From NCBI RefSeq assembly GCF_025150565.1, contig NZ_CP102283.1, forward strand, positions 1,302,001 through 1,366,000: a DNA stretch of 64,000 bases, given 5' to 3'. Positions 20,531 through 29,563 of the stretch are shown piece by piece. Below the pieces are notes generated by a model. The model did not search any database, was not told the origin of the DNA, and saw only the letters and a program-made list of their open reading frames with translations. The DNA comes from Granulicatella adiacens ATCC 49175 (GTDB lineage Bacteria > Bacillota > Bacilli > Lactobacillales > Aerococcaceae). How positions within the stretch are numbered: position 1 is the first letter of the stretch; each line of letters begins with the position of its first letter. The position numbers were made by a program, and so were the translations under genes.

Positions 20531-21853
20531 CTATTTTCTTACCATTCTTGCAATGAAAAAACCATCTGTGTGATATTCATGTGGCAATATGGTAAGCATC
20601 GGATTTTCATTAGTACACCCAAACTCTTCTATTGGTTGTAATTCAAAATCCGGATGATTGGCTAAAAATTTAAGAACGACTTCCTCATTCTCACTTTTAT
20701 TAATCGTGCAAGTTGAATAAATCAATTTTCCACTGTTCTTTACCATTGTAGCAACTGACGCTAAAATTTCCAACTGTATTATTTGTAATTTTGTTAAATC
20801 TTCACTATTTTTTGTGTATTTTATATCTGGTTTCCGGCGCATGAGGCCTAAACCAGAACATGGGGCATCTACAAATACTGCATCAAAACTTTCTTTTTCA
20901 AAAAGTTCTCCTACTTTTCTAGCATCGAGTGCATGAGTATGAATTCTGTCTTCTACCCCAAGGCGTTTTGCATTTTGATGAATTTTGCGTAATTTATTCT
21001 CATGCAAATCCAACGCCTCAACAAGTCCACCCTCTTCAGCCACAAGATAACTTGCAAAATGAGTAGTTTTTCCTCCAGGAGCTGCACAAGTATCGAGCAC
21101 TTTATCTCCATGTTGAAGTTTTCCTACTTGAGCCACTAATGAGGATGACTCGTCTTGAACCGTAACGATACCATCTTTGAATGCTTTCGACCCTAGTAAA
21201 TCTCCTTCTTTGACAATCACTGCTCGAGGAGATAACTTACTTTCTTGAACCATTACCCCTTCTTCTCTTAGAAGAGTTTGCACTTCTTCAACTGACATCT
21301 CTGGATTTTGAATACGCGCACTTAAATGCGGCGCAATATTTAAACTTGGGAAAATCTCTCTTGCCACTTCTCCGTATTGTTCAAATAATAATTCTACAAT
21401 CCAGCGTGGCATGCTAAATTCAACACTCAAACGTTCACGTTCATCTTTAATAGAAGAAACTCCATCGAATCCAGAACGTTGAACATTTCTAAGAACACCA
21501 TTGACGAATTTCGCAATCCCTTGATGACCACGTTTTTTAGCAATTTGTACAGCTTCAAAAATAGCAGCATGATCAGGGACTCGGTCAAGATACGCCATTT
21601 GATATACAGTCATTCGCAGTAAACTTAGCACCCATAGTTCCATTTTCTTTTGTTTCTCGATAAATGGTTTTAAATAGAAGTCTAATGTCAATTTACGTTG
21701 AATCGTACCGTAAAACAATTCCGTTAATAGTCCTCTATCTCTTACATCCAATTTATGTTTTTGCAACACATTTTGAAACGCGACAGTCGAGTACGCTTGA
21801 TTTTTTTCTACATTTGTTAATAATTCTACGCAAATATCACGTACATTACTCAT
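20531..21853 (-). CDS. rsmB: 16S rRNA (cytosine-967 C5)-methyltransferase RsmB
   Basis: 440 residues. An N-terminal NusB-like domain (about 1-140) precedes the methyltransferase core with SAM loop LDTCAAPGGKTTH, catalytic DAPCSGLG and the second cysteine in YSTCTINKSENE. It methylates C967-equivalent in 16S rRNA using SAM. The start overlaps the fmt stop by eight bases, indicating coupling. Confidence 0.96.
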   Translation of the reverse strand: MSNVRDICVELLTNVEKNQAYSTVAFQNVLQKHKLDVRDRGLLTELFYGTIQRKLTLDFYLKPFIEKQKKMELWVLSLLRMTVYQMAYLDRVPDHAAIFEAVQIAKKRGHQGIAKFVNGVLRNVQRSGFDGVSSIKDERERLSVEFSMPRWIVELLFEQYGEVAREIFPSLNIAPHLSARIQNPEMSVEEVQTLLREEGVMVQESKLSPRAVIVKEGDLLGSKAFKDGIVTVQDESSSLVAQVGKLQHGDKVLDTCAAPGGKTTHFASYLVAEEGGLVEALDLHENKLRKIHQNAKRLGVEDRIHTHALDARKVGELFEKESFDAVFVDAPCSGLGLMRRKPDIKYTKNSEDLTKLQIIQLEILASVATMVKNSGKLIYSTCTINKSENEEVVLKFLANHPDFELQPIEEFGCTNENPMLTILPHEYHTDGFFIARMVRK

Positions 21854-22802
21854 GGTTTAATCCCTCAAAAATCGCATCATTCTTCAACCATTCAGAAAAT
21901 CCATTGATAAACGCCTTCGCGTCCATTTGAGCTTTTCCTGCTGGTTGAAGACGTGTAATTTCAAGCACTGTTCCGCCACCACAAGCCACATATAGACGTC
22001 CACCATCTATAAATAAGCTTCCAGGAGTTTTAGCGGTTTGTTTATCCGTTAAAGAAACTCCCCACATCTTCACACGATTTCCATTTAAAACCGTAAATGA
22101 AGTTGGCCATGGACGTAAGCCTCGTACAAAGCAATCTACTTCAGTCGCTGTTTTATTCCAATCGATTTGCTCTTGCTCTCTTGAAATATTTGGAGAGAAT
22201 GATACTAATGCTTCATCTTGCTCCACTTCAGTAATCGTTCCGGCAAATATCTCTGGTAATGTTTCGATTAGTAAGTCTGCTCCAACGACACTTAATTTTT
22301 CAAACATACTTGCAACGTCATCTTCACCAGTAATTGGAATCGCACGTTGCGAAATAATCGCACCGGCATCCATCTTCGCAACCATGCGCATAATCGTTAC
22401 GCCAGTTTCTTTGTCACCATTCATAATCGCATAATGAATCGGAGCTCCACCACGATATTTTGGTAAGAGTGACGCATGAACGTTCACCGCACCAAAACGT
22501 GGGAAGTTTAAAAACTTCGTTGGCAAGAATTGACCATATGCAGCCGTTACAATTAAATCTGCATCTAGTTGCATTAACTCTTCCAATTCCTGTGATCCAC
22601 TTAATTTTTCTGGTTGGTAGACAGGAATATCATGCTCTAATGCAACTACCTTCACAGGAGTCGGAGTAATGATTTTCTTACGTCCAACTGCACGGTCTGG
22701 TTGTGTCACAACAGCAATCACTTCAACTGTTTTCTCTTCAATTAATCGTTTCAAAACGCCTGTAGAAAATTCCGGCGTTCCCATAAAAATAACTTTCTTC
22801 AT
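21846..22802 (-). CDS. fmt: Methionyl-tRNA formyltransferase
   Basis: 318 residues. Formylates initiator Met-tRNA with 10-formyl-THF. The N-terminus IFMGTPEFSTGVL, the folate/catalytic region NVHASLLPKYRGGAPIHYAI and TGVTIMRM, and a C-terminal OB-like domain are all present at normal length. Ten bases separate it from priA. Confidence 0.97.
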   Translation of the reverse strand: MKKVIFMGTPEFSTGVLKRLIEEKTVEVIAVVTQPDRAVGRKKIITPTPVKVVALEHDIPVYQPEKLSGSQELEELMQLDADLIVTAAYGQFLPTKFLNFPRFGAVNVHASLLPKYRGGAPIHYAIMNGDKETGVTIMRMVAKMDAGAIISQRAIPITGEDDVASMFEKLSVVGADLLIETLPEIFAGTITEVEQDEALVSFSPNISREQEQIDWNKTATEVDCFVRGLRPWPTSFTVLNGNRVKMWGVSLTDKQTAKTPGSLFIDGGRLYVACGGGTVLEITRLQPAGKAQMDAKAFINGFSEWLKNDAIFEGLNHE

Positions 22803-22811
22803 TGTTCACCT

Positions 22812-25217
22812 CTATAAGAAATGTTGTGGTTCCATATCAATTGTCATAAGTATTTTCTTCGAACCAATCTCTTGCGTTTCAATCATCAATTGCTCCAAAA
22901 ACTCTTGCAGCTGCGGCTCATTTTTGTATTTCACAATGATTTGGAAATAATAACGGTTGTTCATTCTCGCAATCGATTTAGCAGTTGGACCTAACACAAC
23001 TGCTTTTGGTGACACATTTGCCATCAATGACTTATGAACTTCGATAGCTTTCTTCAACGCCACTCCTTCTTCTTCACTAGAAAACGTAATCATCGTCGTA
23101 AAGAAATATGGTGGATAGTTAGCCATATGACGCATTCGCATTTCTGTTTCGAAGAATCGTTCATAATGATGTCCTTGTGCTAATTGAATCGCGTAATGTG
23201 TTGGATTATAGGTTTGAATAAATACTTCACCCGGTTTCTCCCCACGTCCTGCACGACCTGAAACTTGTGTGAGCAGTTGGAATGTTTTTTCCGAACTTCT
23301 AAAATCAGGTATATTTAGTGCCGTATCTGCATTAATCACTCCAACGAGCGTTACGTTTGGATAGTCTAGGCCTTTCGCAATCATTTGGGTTCCAATTAAA
23401 ATATCTGCTTCTTGATTCTCAAACTGTTTCAGAATCGCTTCATGCTGTCCTTTACGTCTTGTCGTATCCACATCCATTCTTACAATACGAGCGTCTGGGA
23501 ATACCTCTTGCAATTCCTCTTGAACTTTCTGAGTTCCAGTTCCAAAGTAACGAATTTGTCGACTTTGACACTTAGGACAAAAAGTTGGGATTCTCTCTTC
23601 ATGTCCACAATAATGACACTTCATTGTTTTCGTATCCATATGAAGTGTTAACGAAATATCGCAGTTTGGACATTCTAAAACATAACCGCAATCCCTGCAT
23701 AATACAAAAGAGGAATAGCCTCTTCGATTTAATAGCAAAACCGTTTGCTCTTTCTTTTCCAATCGATTTTCGATTGCTTTTAATAAGGTTTGAGAAAACG
23801 ATCCTTTCTGATGAATAAATTCATTTCTCATATCAATTAAATGCACTTCTGGAAGAATTTGTTCTTTAGCTCTTTTGGTTAGTTTCAGAAGAGTATAGAC
23901 TCCTTTTTGCGCTCGAGCTCTTGATTCTAAACTAGGAGTTGCACTCCCTAACACTACAGGACAGTGATGGAATTCACCCCTCCAAATTGCGATATCTCTT
24001 GCGTGATATCTAGGAGATTCATCCTGTTTATAAGAGGTTTCATGTTCCTCATCTAAAATAATAATGCCAATATTTTCTAATGGAGCAAAAATAGAAGAAC
24101 GTGCTCCAACAACAATATCTGCTTCTTTATTCTTGATTTTTCTCCATTCATCAAATTTTTCGCCTGTGCTCAGTCCACTATGTAGAACAGCAACCCTATC
24201 TCCAAAGCGAGACTTAAATCGTTCGACCATCTGAGGTGTTAAAGCAATTTCAGGAACAAGCATCATCGCACTTTGCCCTTTTGCAATAACTTCACTAATC
24301 CATTGCAAATAAACCTCCGTTTTCCCAGAACCAGTAACGCCTTCTAATAAATATACTTTTGAGTTATGTGGATCGATAGATTCTTCTTTTACTCTATCAA
24401 ATGCCAGTTGCTGTCCCTCATTCAATTGAAAAGGAACACTCTTCTTAAAGAATCTTCCCTTATACGGATCGCGACTTACTTCTTTTTGAACTATCGTAAT
24501 CCAATTATGCTCTACTGCAAATTTTAAATCAGCCGTTGTAAAATCTGTATCTTCTAAGAAACTTTTCTTCTGGATTTCCATTCTTTCCATCGAAGCGAGA
24601 GTCTTTAAGAGCGATATTTTCTTCTTAGCACGTGCAGAAAGCGTAGGAATAAACTCCTCATACTCTTGCATCACGTAGTTCAATCGAATCCAGTCTTCCG
24701 TTTTCACCTTGGCACGGTCTTTCACAACCGTCTCGATAACTACAACGCCTTCTTTTTTTAACTTCATCAACCGTTTTAGTTGTTCTTGTGGTAGGTCATC
24801 TGTATAAAGTAATGTGTTCTCATAATGGAAAATTTCTCGAAATACATCTTCATTCTCTTTTGGATTCACTAATACAAATCGTTTTTCATAATTAGACTTC
24901 AACATCGCTGGAAGCATAGTTTGATAGCATTGAATGAGGAATGCATGAACTTTCTTCGATAAATAGGCGCCTAACTCAATCATCTCTGGTGACAAGACGG
25001 GATCTAAATCCATTAAATGCAAAATATCTTTTATTTCTCCGTCGAAATCAACTTCATCACTAAGAGCCAAAACAAATCCAGAAATACTACGTCCCCCAAA
25101 TGGAACAGCAACACGCATTCCAACTTCAATGCTCTCTTGTAATATTTCAGGGACATGATAATCAAAAGGACGATTTACTTGAATGACTGGTACATCAACG
25201 ATTACTTTTGCATACAT
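22812..25217 (-). CDS. priA: Primosomal replication-restart helicase PriA
   Basis: 801 residues. Restarts collapsed replication forks. An N-terminal DNA-binding domain is followed by helicase motifs GVTGSGKTEVYL (Walker A) and ILDEEHE (Walker B), a zinc-binding block of paired cysteines (CRDCG, CPNC, CHYCG, CPKC) and helicase C motifs including QVSGRAGRG. GGAGGTG precedes the ATG. It has its own promoter, separated from rpoZ by a terminator. Confidence 0.97.
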   Translation of the reverse strand: MYAKVIVDVPVIQVNRPFDYHVPEILQESIEVGMRVAVPFGGRSISGFVLALSDEVDFDGEIKDILHLMDLDPVLSPEMIELGAYLSKKVHAFLIQCYQTMLPAMLKSNYEKRFVLVNPKENEDVFREIFHYENTLLYTDDLPQEQLKRLMKLKKEGVVVIETVVKDRAKVKTEDWIRLNYVMQEYEEFIPTLSARAKKKISLLKTLASMERMEIQKKSFLEDTDFTTADLKFAVEHNWITIVQKEVSRDPYKGRFFKKSVPFQLNEGQQLAFDRVKEESIDPHNSKVYLLEGVTGSGKTEVYLQWISEVIAKGQSAMMLVPEIALTPQMVERFKSRFGDRVAVLHSGLSTGEKFDEWRKIKNKEADIVVGARSSIFAPLENIGIIILDEEHETSYKQDESPRYHARDIAIWRGEFHHCPVVLGSATPSLESRARAQKGVYTLLKLTKRAKEQILPEVHLIDMRNEFIHQKGSFSQTLLKAIENRLEKKEQTVLLLNRRGYSSFVLCRDCGYVLECPNCDISLTLHMDTKTMKCHYCGHEERIPTFCPKCQSRQIRYFGTGTQKVQEELQEVFPDARIVRMDVDTTRRKGQHEAILKQFENQEADILIGTQMIAKGLDYPNVTLVGVINADTALNIPDFRSSEKTFQLLTQVSGRAGRGEKPGEVFIQTYNPTHYAIQLAQGHHYERFFETEMRMRHMANYPPYFFTTMITFSSEEEGVALKKAIEVHKSLMANVSPKAVVLGPTAKSIARMNNRYYFQIIVKYKNEPQLQEFLEQLMIETQEIGSKKILMTIDMEPQHFL

Positions 25218-25248
25218 CTTTTCACCTCCAAAATTGTTTTACTATTTA

Positions 25249-25254
25249 TTATAC
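25249..25254 (-). promoter_or_regulatory. Extended -10 promoter of the priA-prkC operon
   Basis: Minus strand TGGTATAAT with a consensus hexamer, about 31 bases before the priA ATG. The -35 is poor. Confidence 0.6.
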
Positions 25255-25315
25255 CATATTGAACTTCATTTTGTTGTTGCCTACGCTATACTTCTCTACT
25301 GCAAAAATAAAAAGC

Positions 25316-25332
25316 CAAGGGGAACCCCCTTG
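25316..25332 (-). terminator. Terminator after rpoZ
   Basis: Minus strand: 7-bp stem CAAGGGG/CCCCTTG with a 3-base loop, followed by GCTTTTTATTTTT. Read-through into priA remains possible. Confidence 0.8.
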
Positions 25333-25346
25333 ACTATATATTTAAT

Positions 25347-25562
25347 TTATACATGTTCTGGTTTGCTGTCTTCACGGATAGTTAATTTTCCAGCTGCGAT
25401 TTCTTCTAACGCACGACCAACATTTTTATGTGATTCATAGCTTTCTAACAATGGTGGTTCATGGTGGTGTAATTCATGCGCACGTTTACTTGAAAGAATT
25501 ACTAATGAATATTTTGAATCGATTTTTTTTAGTAACTTATCGATTGATGGGTATAACATCAT
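25347..25562 (-). CDS. rpoZ: RNA polymerase omega subunit
   Basis: 71 residues. [26 protein letters not shown] and the alpha-helical [15 protein letters not shown] match omega, which stabilises the beta-prime subunit. It carries a local histidine-rich stretch (HELHHHEPP). Two adjacent ATGs are possible starts; the first has GAGGG at a good distance. The gmk-rpoZ pairing is standard in Firmicutes. Confidence 0.94.
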   Translation of the reverse strand: MMLYPSIDKLLKKIDSKYSLVILSSKRAHELHHHEPPLLESYESHKNVGRALEEIAAGKLTIREDSKPEHV

Positions 25563-25579
25563 AACAACTTTCCCTCTTT

Positions 25580-26239
<660 letters not shown>

Positions 26240-26254
26240 TTACATCTTTCTACT

Positions 26255-26284
26255 ATAGTATCACAAACACCGTTGCTGCACCAA
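26255..26284 (-). promoter_or_regulatory. Probable promoter of gmk-rpoZ
   Basis: Minus strand -35 TTGGTG (26279-26284), 18-base spacer, -10 TACTAT (26255-26260), about 40 bases before the ATG. Confidence 0.5.
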
Positions 26285-26386
26285 TCAAAAATGATAGAAA
26301 ATCAATAAAAAATCAATCTCCATAAGTTTTCTTTTGATTTTCTAACATTTCAGTAAACTAATCCGCATGATTCATGCTCAAAACAA

Positions 26387-26410
26387 AAAGGCTGGAAAAT
26401 TCCAGCCTTT
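26387..26410 (-). terminator. Terminator of the PTS/GatZ-like operon
   Basis: Perfect 10-bp arms AAAGGCTGGA/TCCAGCCTTT around four bases, followed on the minus strand by TTGTTTT. It lies directly after the GatZ-like gene. Confidence 0.88.
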
Positions 26411-26415
26411 TATCT

Positions 26416-27690
26416 TTATTGAATGTTTTTAATTCTTGTTGTTACACCTTTTAATTTATAACATTCAACATAATCTCTAATAGGTCTCTTAATATGATCT
26501 ATTACATATCTACGTCCATCAATATTATGCTTAGCTAGGTTTTCGTATAATTTTTCTATTTCAAGCTTCACTTCAGGATCATTAAATGTATAATGACCTG
26601 CAATATCTAGGATTTCATTTTGTAATTCTTCTTGCCCATCTCTTAGAATATCTTCAACAGTTAATTTTGTTTGATCTCCAATCATCCACTTTCTCCAGCG
26701 TTCTGATTTAATCGCATGAAGAAGTAATGTTTCTCTTAACTTAGAAGGAGATGTAACTAGACCATGTTTTACTAATTTAGCTTCCACAGCAACTAAATTT
26801 AGATATGCTCTAGTTTCTTCAGTTCCATATTGAGGAGCCACATTAGTTGCAGTAATTGAAGATGGAATATGTTCTAACAAAGTAACATCATCTAGATAAT
26901 CTCCATTGTGTTCTTTTAGTCCTACATGATACTTTTTAGCCATTTCTGCTAAATCATATGCATTTTTGAAATTAAAATTACCTACTTGATCTGTTTTACG
27001 GACTAAAGTCCCAGTTTGGCCAACAATAAATGTCGGCATCGGTAAATCTCTCTTTTCTAGTTCATCTTTCAATTTCAAAATAAATGTCTCATATGTTTCA
27101 GTAGAAGTTAAGCCACCATTTGTTTCCTCTGTTCCCACTTCGTATCCAATAGTTGGAATATTTCGTTTAATTCTTTCTTTTTCACAATATTCAATTAGCT
27201 CAACAGTTCTTTCTAATACTGTCTCCAAAGGAATTACTTTTCCGATTTCAAATGGATCTTTTGTAGGGTCAATCATTAGTAAATCAAATCCAGCTTCGAT
27301 ATCTGCCAAATATGATTTCTTTCCAATTTCCATTGCAACATCAACAGGAAGATGATCATTTCTTTCCTTATCTCTTTGCCATGGTCCACCATGATCCCGA
27401 CAGAGATAGTAAAAATTGTCATATCCGATCTCATCAGCTACTTCCTCAACTGCGGCTGCAAATCGTTTTTGGTCCCAACCATTAACGTATCCACCACCAA
27501 ATTCATCAGAATCAACTTGATTTCGACTTGCAATAAACATTACTGGAAAATCTTCATCTTTCGACAACTCTAATGTGGCTTGAACACAGTTTTTTGACAT
27601 TGGCCCAATTCCTAAAATTGTGGCACTGTCACCCGTCTCCTGAAGTTTAAGCAATCCTTCAACAATTGTTTTAATCGGTAATTTATTCAT
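26416..27690 (-). CDS. GatZ/KbaZ-like protein (tagatose-bisphosphate aldolase non-catalytic subunit family), possible ketose-phosphate 4-epimerase
   Basis: 424 residues. The layout follows GatZ/KbaZ (PF08013): ASRNQVDSDEFGGGYVNGW near 55-73, then CRDHGGPW in place of the usual GDHLGPNPW, IGYEVGTEE, KEHNGDYL and NVAPQYGT. GatZ/KbaZ normally support a class II aldolase (GatY/KbaY), but none is in this operon or window, nor is a sugar-phosphate kinase. Relatives of this family have reported fructose-6-phosphate 4-epimerase activity, so an independent enzyme acting on the PTS product is my inference. Last gene of the operon, 12 bases after EIIC. Confidence 0.78.
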   Translation of the reverse strand: MNKLPIKTIVEGLLKLQETGDSATILGIGPMSKNCVQATLELSKDEDFPVMFIASRNQVDSDEFGGGYVNGWDQKRFAAAVEEVADEIGYDNFYYLCRDHGGPWQRDKERNDHLPVDVAMEIGKKSYLADIEAGFDLLMIDPTKDPFEIGKVIPLETVLERTVELIEYCEKERIKRNIPTIGYEVGTEETNGGLTSTETYETFILKLKDELEKRDLPMPTFIVGQTGTLVRKTDQVGNFNFKNAYDLAEMAKKYHVGLKEHNGDYLDDVTLLEHIPSSITATNVAPQYGTEETRAYLNLVAVEAKLVKHGLVTSPSKLRETLLLHAIKSERWRKWMIGDQTKLTVEDILRDGQEELQNEILDIAGHYTFNDPEVKLEIEKLYENLAKHNIDGRRYVIDHIKRPIRDYVECYKLKGVTTRIKNIQ

Positions 27691-27702
27691 AATAGAATCC
27701 CC

Positions 27703-28755
27703 CTATTTTAATAACGATTCGTCTAAATCTGGTTTAGTGAAGTGTAACATCGCAACAGATACTAGCGTACCAATTAACATCGCGAGTACATACCATAATT
27801 TTCCATTAACAACTGGTAAAATGATTAATCCACCATGAGGAACTAAAGCCTCTACATTATTAATCATTCCTAAAGCTCCACCTACCGCACTACCAACAAT
27901 AATTGCTGGTAACACACGTTTTACATCTTTTACCGCGAAAGGAATTGCACCTTCAGTAATCCCAATTAACCCCATGAAGAATGCTGACATTCCTAAGTCC
28001 TTATCTTCTGCGGTATATTTTTTACGATCAATAAAAGTAGATAGTGCCATAGCTAGCGGTGGAATCGCCACAGCAATACGGTGAGCACCATTTGGTGCAT
28101 ACACGCCTTCAGCCATTAACGCTAGAGTAAAAGCTGTTGCTGTTTTATTAATTGGTCCTCCCATATCAATAGCTGTCATAGCTCCAATAATCACGCCAAG
28201 AAGAATCGCACTTCCTCCTTGTAAATCCTTTAATGTAGAAACTAACCAAGTCATAGCAATTCCAATAGGCACTGCAATCACGTAGATATAAATCATACCT
28301 AAAACAAATACTGTAACAATTGGAATGATCAAGATTGGCATAATTGTTCTGATTGTATTAGGCACTTTAAATTTTTTGAACCATTGAACAAAATAACCAA
28401 CTGCTACCCCTAAAATCATAGCACCTAAAAATCCTGTTTTTACTTGTCCTTCTCCTATAGGATTGTTAGCAACATATCCGAGAATCATCCCAGGTGCTAA
28501 AGCAGGTTTTCCAGCGATTGAGTAGGCAATATAACCTGATAAAATAGGAATCATCATACCAAATCCTGCTAATCCTAAATCCAACAGATTCTTCATGAAA
28601 GGATTCGTTACTGACATACCAGTTTCAGTTGCTTCACCAGTTGCTAAAGAGAATGCAAGAAAAATACCACCAACTACTACTGCAGGTAACATATACGAAA
28701 CGCCTGAATTAAATGCTTTTTGAAGTTCTTTAAAAACACTGTTTTCTTTACTCAT
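27703..28755 (-). CDS. PTS fructose-type EIIC permease
   Basis: 350 residues from the chosen start, with eight or more hydrophobic segments. It forms the membrane channel of a fructose-family phosphotransferase system. Typical segments are AFNSGVSYMLPAVVVGGIF near the N-terminus, ILGYVANNPIGEGQVKTGFLG and GGPINKTATAF. An earlier in-frame ATG exists, but GGGAG lies inside that extension and points to MSKENSVF. EIIA, EIIB and EIIC are separate proteins here. Fructose-like specificity is only a family label; the true ketose is unknown. Confidence 0.9.
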   Translation of the reverse strand: MSKENSVFKELQKAFNSGVSYMLPAVVVGGIFLAFSLATGEATETGMSVTNPFMKNLLDLGLAGFGMMIPILSGYIAYSIAGKPALAPGMILGYVANNPIGEGQVKTGFLGAMILGVAVGYFVQWFKKFKVPNTIRTIMPILIIPIVTVFVLGMIYIYVIAVPIGIAMTWLVSTLKDLQGGSAILLGVIIGAMTAIDMGGPINKTATAFTLALMAEGVYAPNGAHRIAVAIPPLAMALSTFIDRKKYTAEDKDLGMSAFFMGLIGITEGAIPFAVKDVKRVLPAIIVGSAVGGALGMINNVEALVPHGGLIILPVVNGKLWYVLAMLIGTLVSVAMLHFTKPDLDESLLK

Positions 28756-28780
28756 TTTTTTCATCTCCCTTTTCAAAAAA

Positions 28781-29101
28781 TCATTCTACTAATTTAATGG
28801 CTTCATCAATATATTTCTCTGGATGCTTAATCATTTCTCCAGGTTCTACGGTTAACACTCTTCCTAGTTCTTCTTTTTCTTCAAATCTTTCTTCGCCTTC
28901 GATACTAATTGCTACCGCTAAAATAACAACATCCGCCGCATCAATTTCTTCTTGCTCTAACTCTTGTTCTATTCCCATACCTCCTTGCGTCTCAACCTTA
29001 ACCTCAAACCCTCTTTTCCGGCACTCTTTTTCAATTGCCTCTTGCGCCATATAAGTATGAGCAATGCCTGTCGGGCAAGCTGTCACACCAACTACTTTCA
29101 T
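28781..29101 (-). CDS. PTS fructose-type EIIB
   Basis: 106 residues. VVGVTACPTGIAHTYMAQEA carries the phosphorylated cysteine at position 9. EIIB passes phosphate from EIIA to the incoming sugar. It lies between EIIA and EIIC with short gaps. Length and motif are normal for a free-standing FruB-like domain. Confidence 0.94.
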   Translation of the reverse strand: MKVVGVTACPTGIAHTYMAQEAIEKECRKRGFEVKVETQGGMGIEQELEQEEIDAADVVILAVAISIEGEERFEEKEELGRVLTVEPGEMIKHPEKYIDEAIKLVE

Positions 29102-29113
29102 TTTGATTACCTC

Positions 29114-29563
29114 CTATAGTTTTATTGTTTTTAATTGATATAAAATTTCCTCTATTGAATCTAGCATTAATAGTTTTTCTCGAAATTCCTCATCCAGCAA
29201 TTTTTTACTTAATTGAGAAATAAACTTAAGATGGAGCTGACTGCTTTCATTTGGTACACCAATCATAAATATTAATCGAACTTTGGAATCATCCTCTTCT
29301 CCCCACTGAAACTCACAAACATTTCGAGCAAAAGCAACAAATGGTTCTAAAACTGATTCAGACTTTCCATGAGGAATTGCAATTGAATATCCAATAGCAG
29401 TTGATACTTCTTCTTCTCGCTGGAGTACCGCTTGATAAAATTTATTATCGTCATTTAGTTTCCCACATACTAAAGCACGAGAAATTAAACTTCGGATTGC
29501 ATCCTCCTTTCCTTTAAACTCTTGATTGATAATAATTAATCCCTGTTGAACTACTTCACTCAT
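29114..29563 (-). CDS. PTS fructose/mannitol-type EIIA
   Basis: 149 residues. The active histidine lies in YSIAIPHGKSESV (about residue 66), the class 2 EIIA signature. Receives phosphate from HPr. The start overlaps the regulator gene by four bases (ATGA), so production of EIIA is coupled to its regulator. Confidence 0.93.
   Translation of the reverse strand: MSEVVQQGLIIINQEFKGKEDAIRSLISRALVCGKLNDDNKFYQAVLQREEEVSTAIGYSIAIPHGKSESVLEPFVAFARNVCEFQWGEEDDSKVRLIFMIGVPNESSQLHLKFISQLSKKLLDEEFREKLLMLDSIEEILYQLKTIKL

Noticed and set aside
26416-27690. Catalytic tagatose-bisphosphate aldolase
   Set aside because: The similarity is to the GatZ/KbaZ subunit, not to the class II aldolase GatY/KbaY, so an aldolase label would be wrong.
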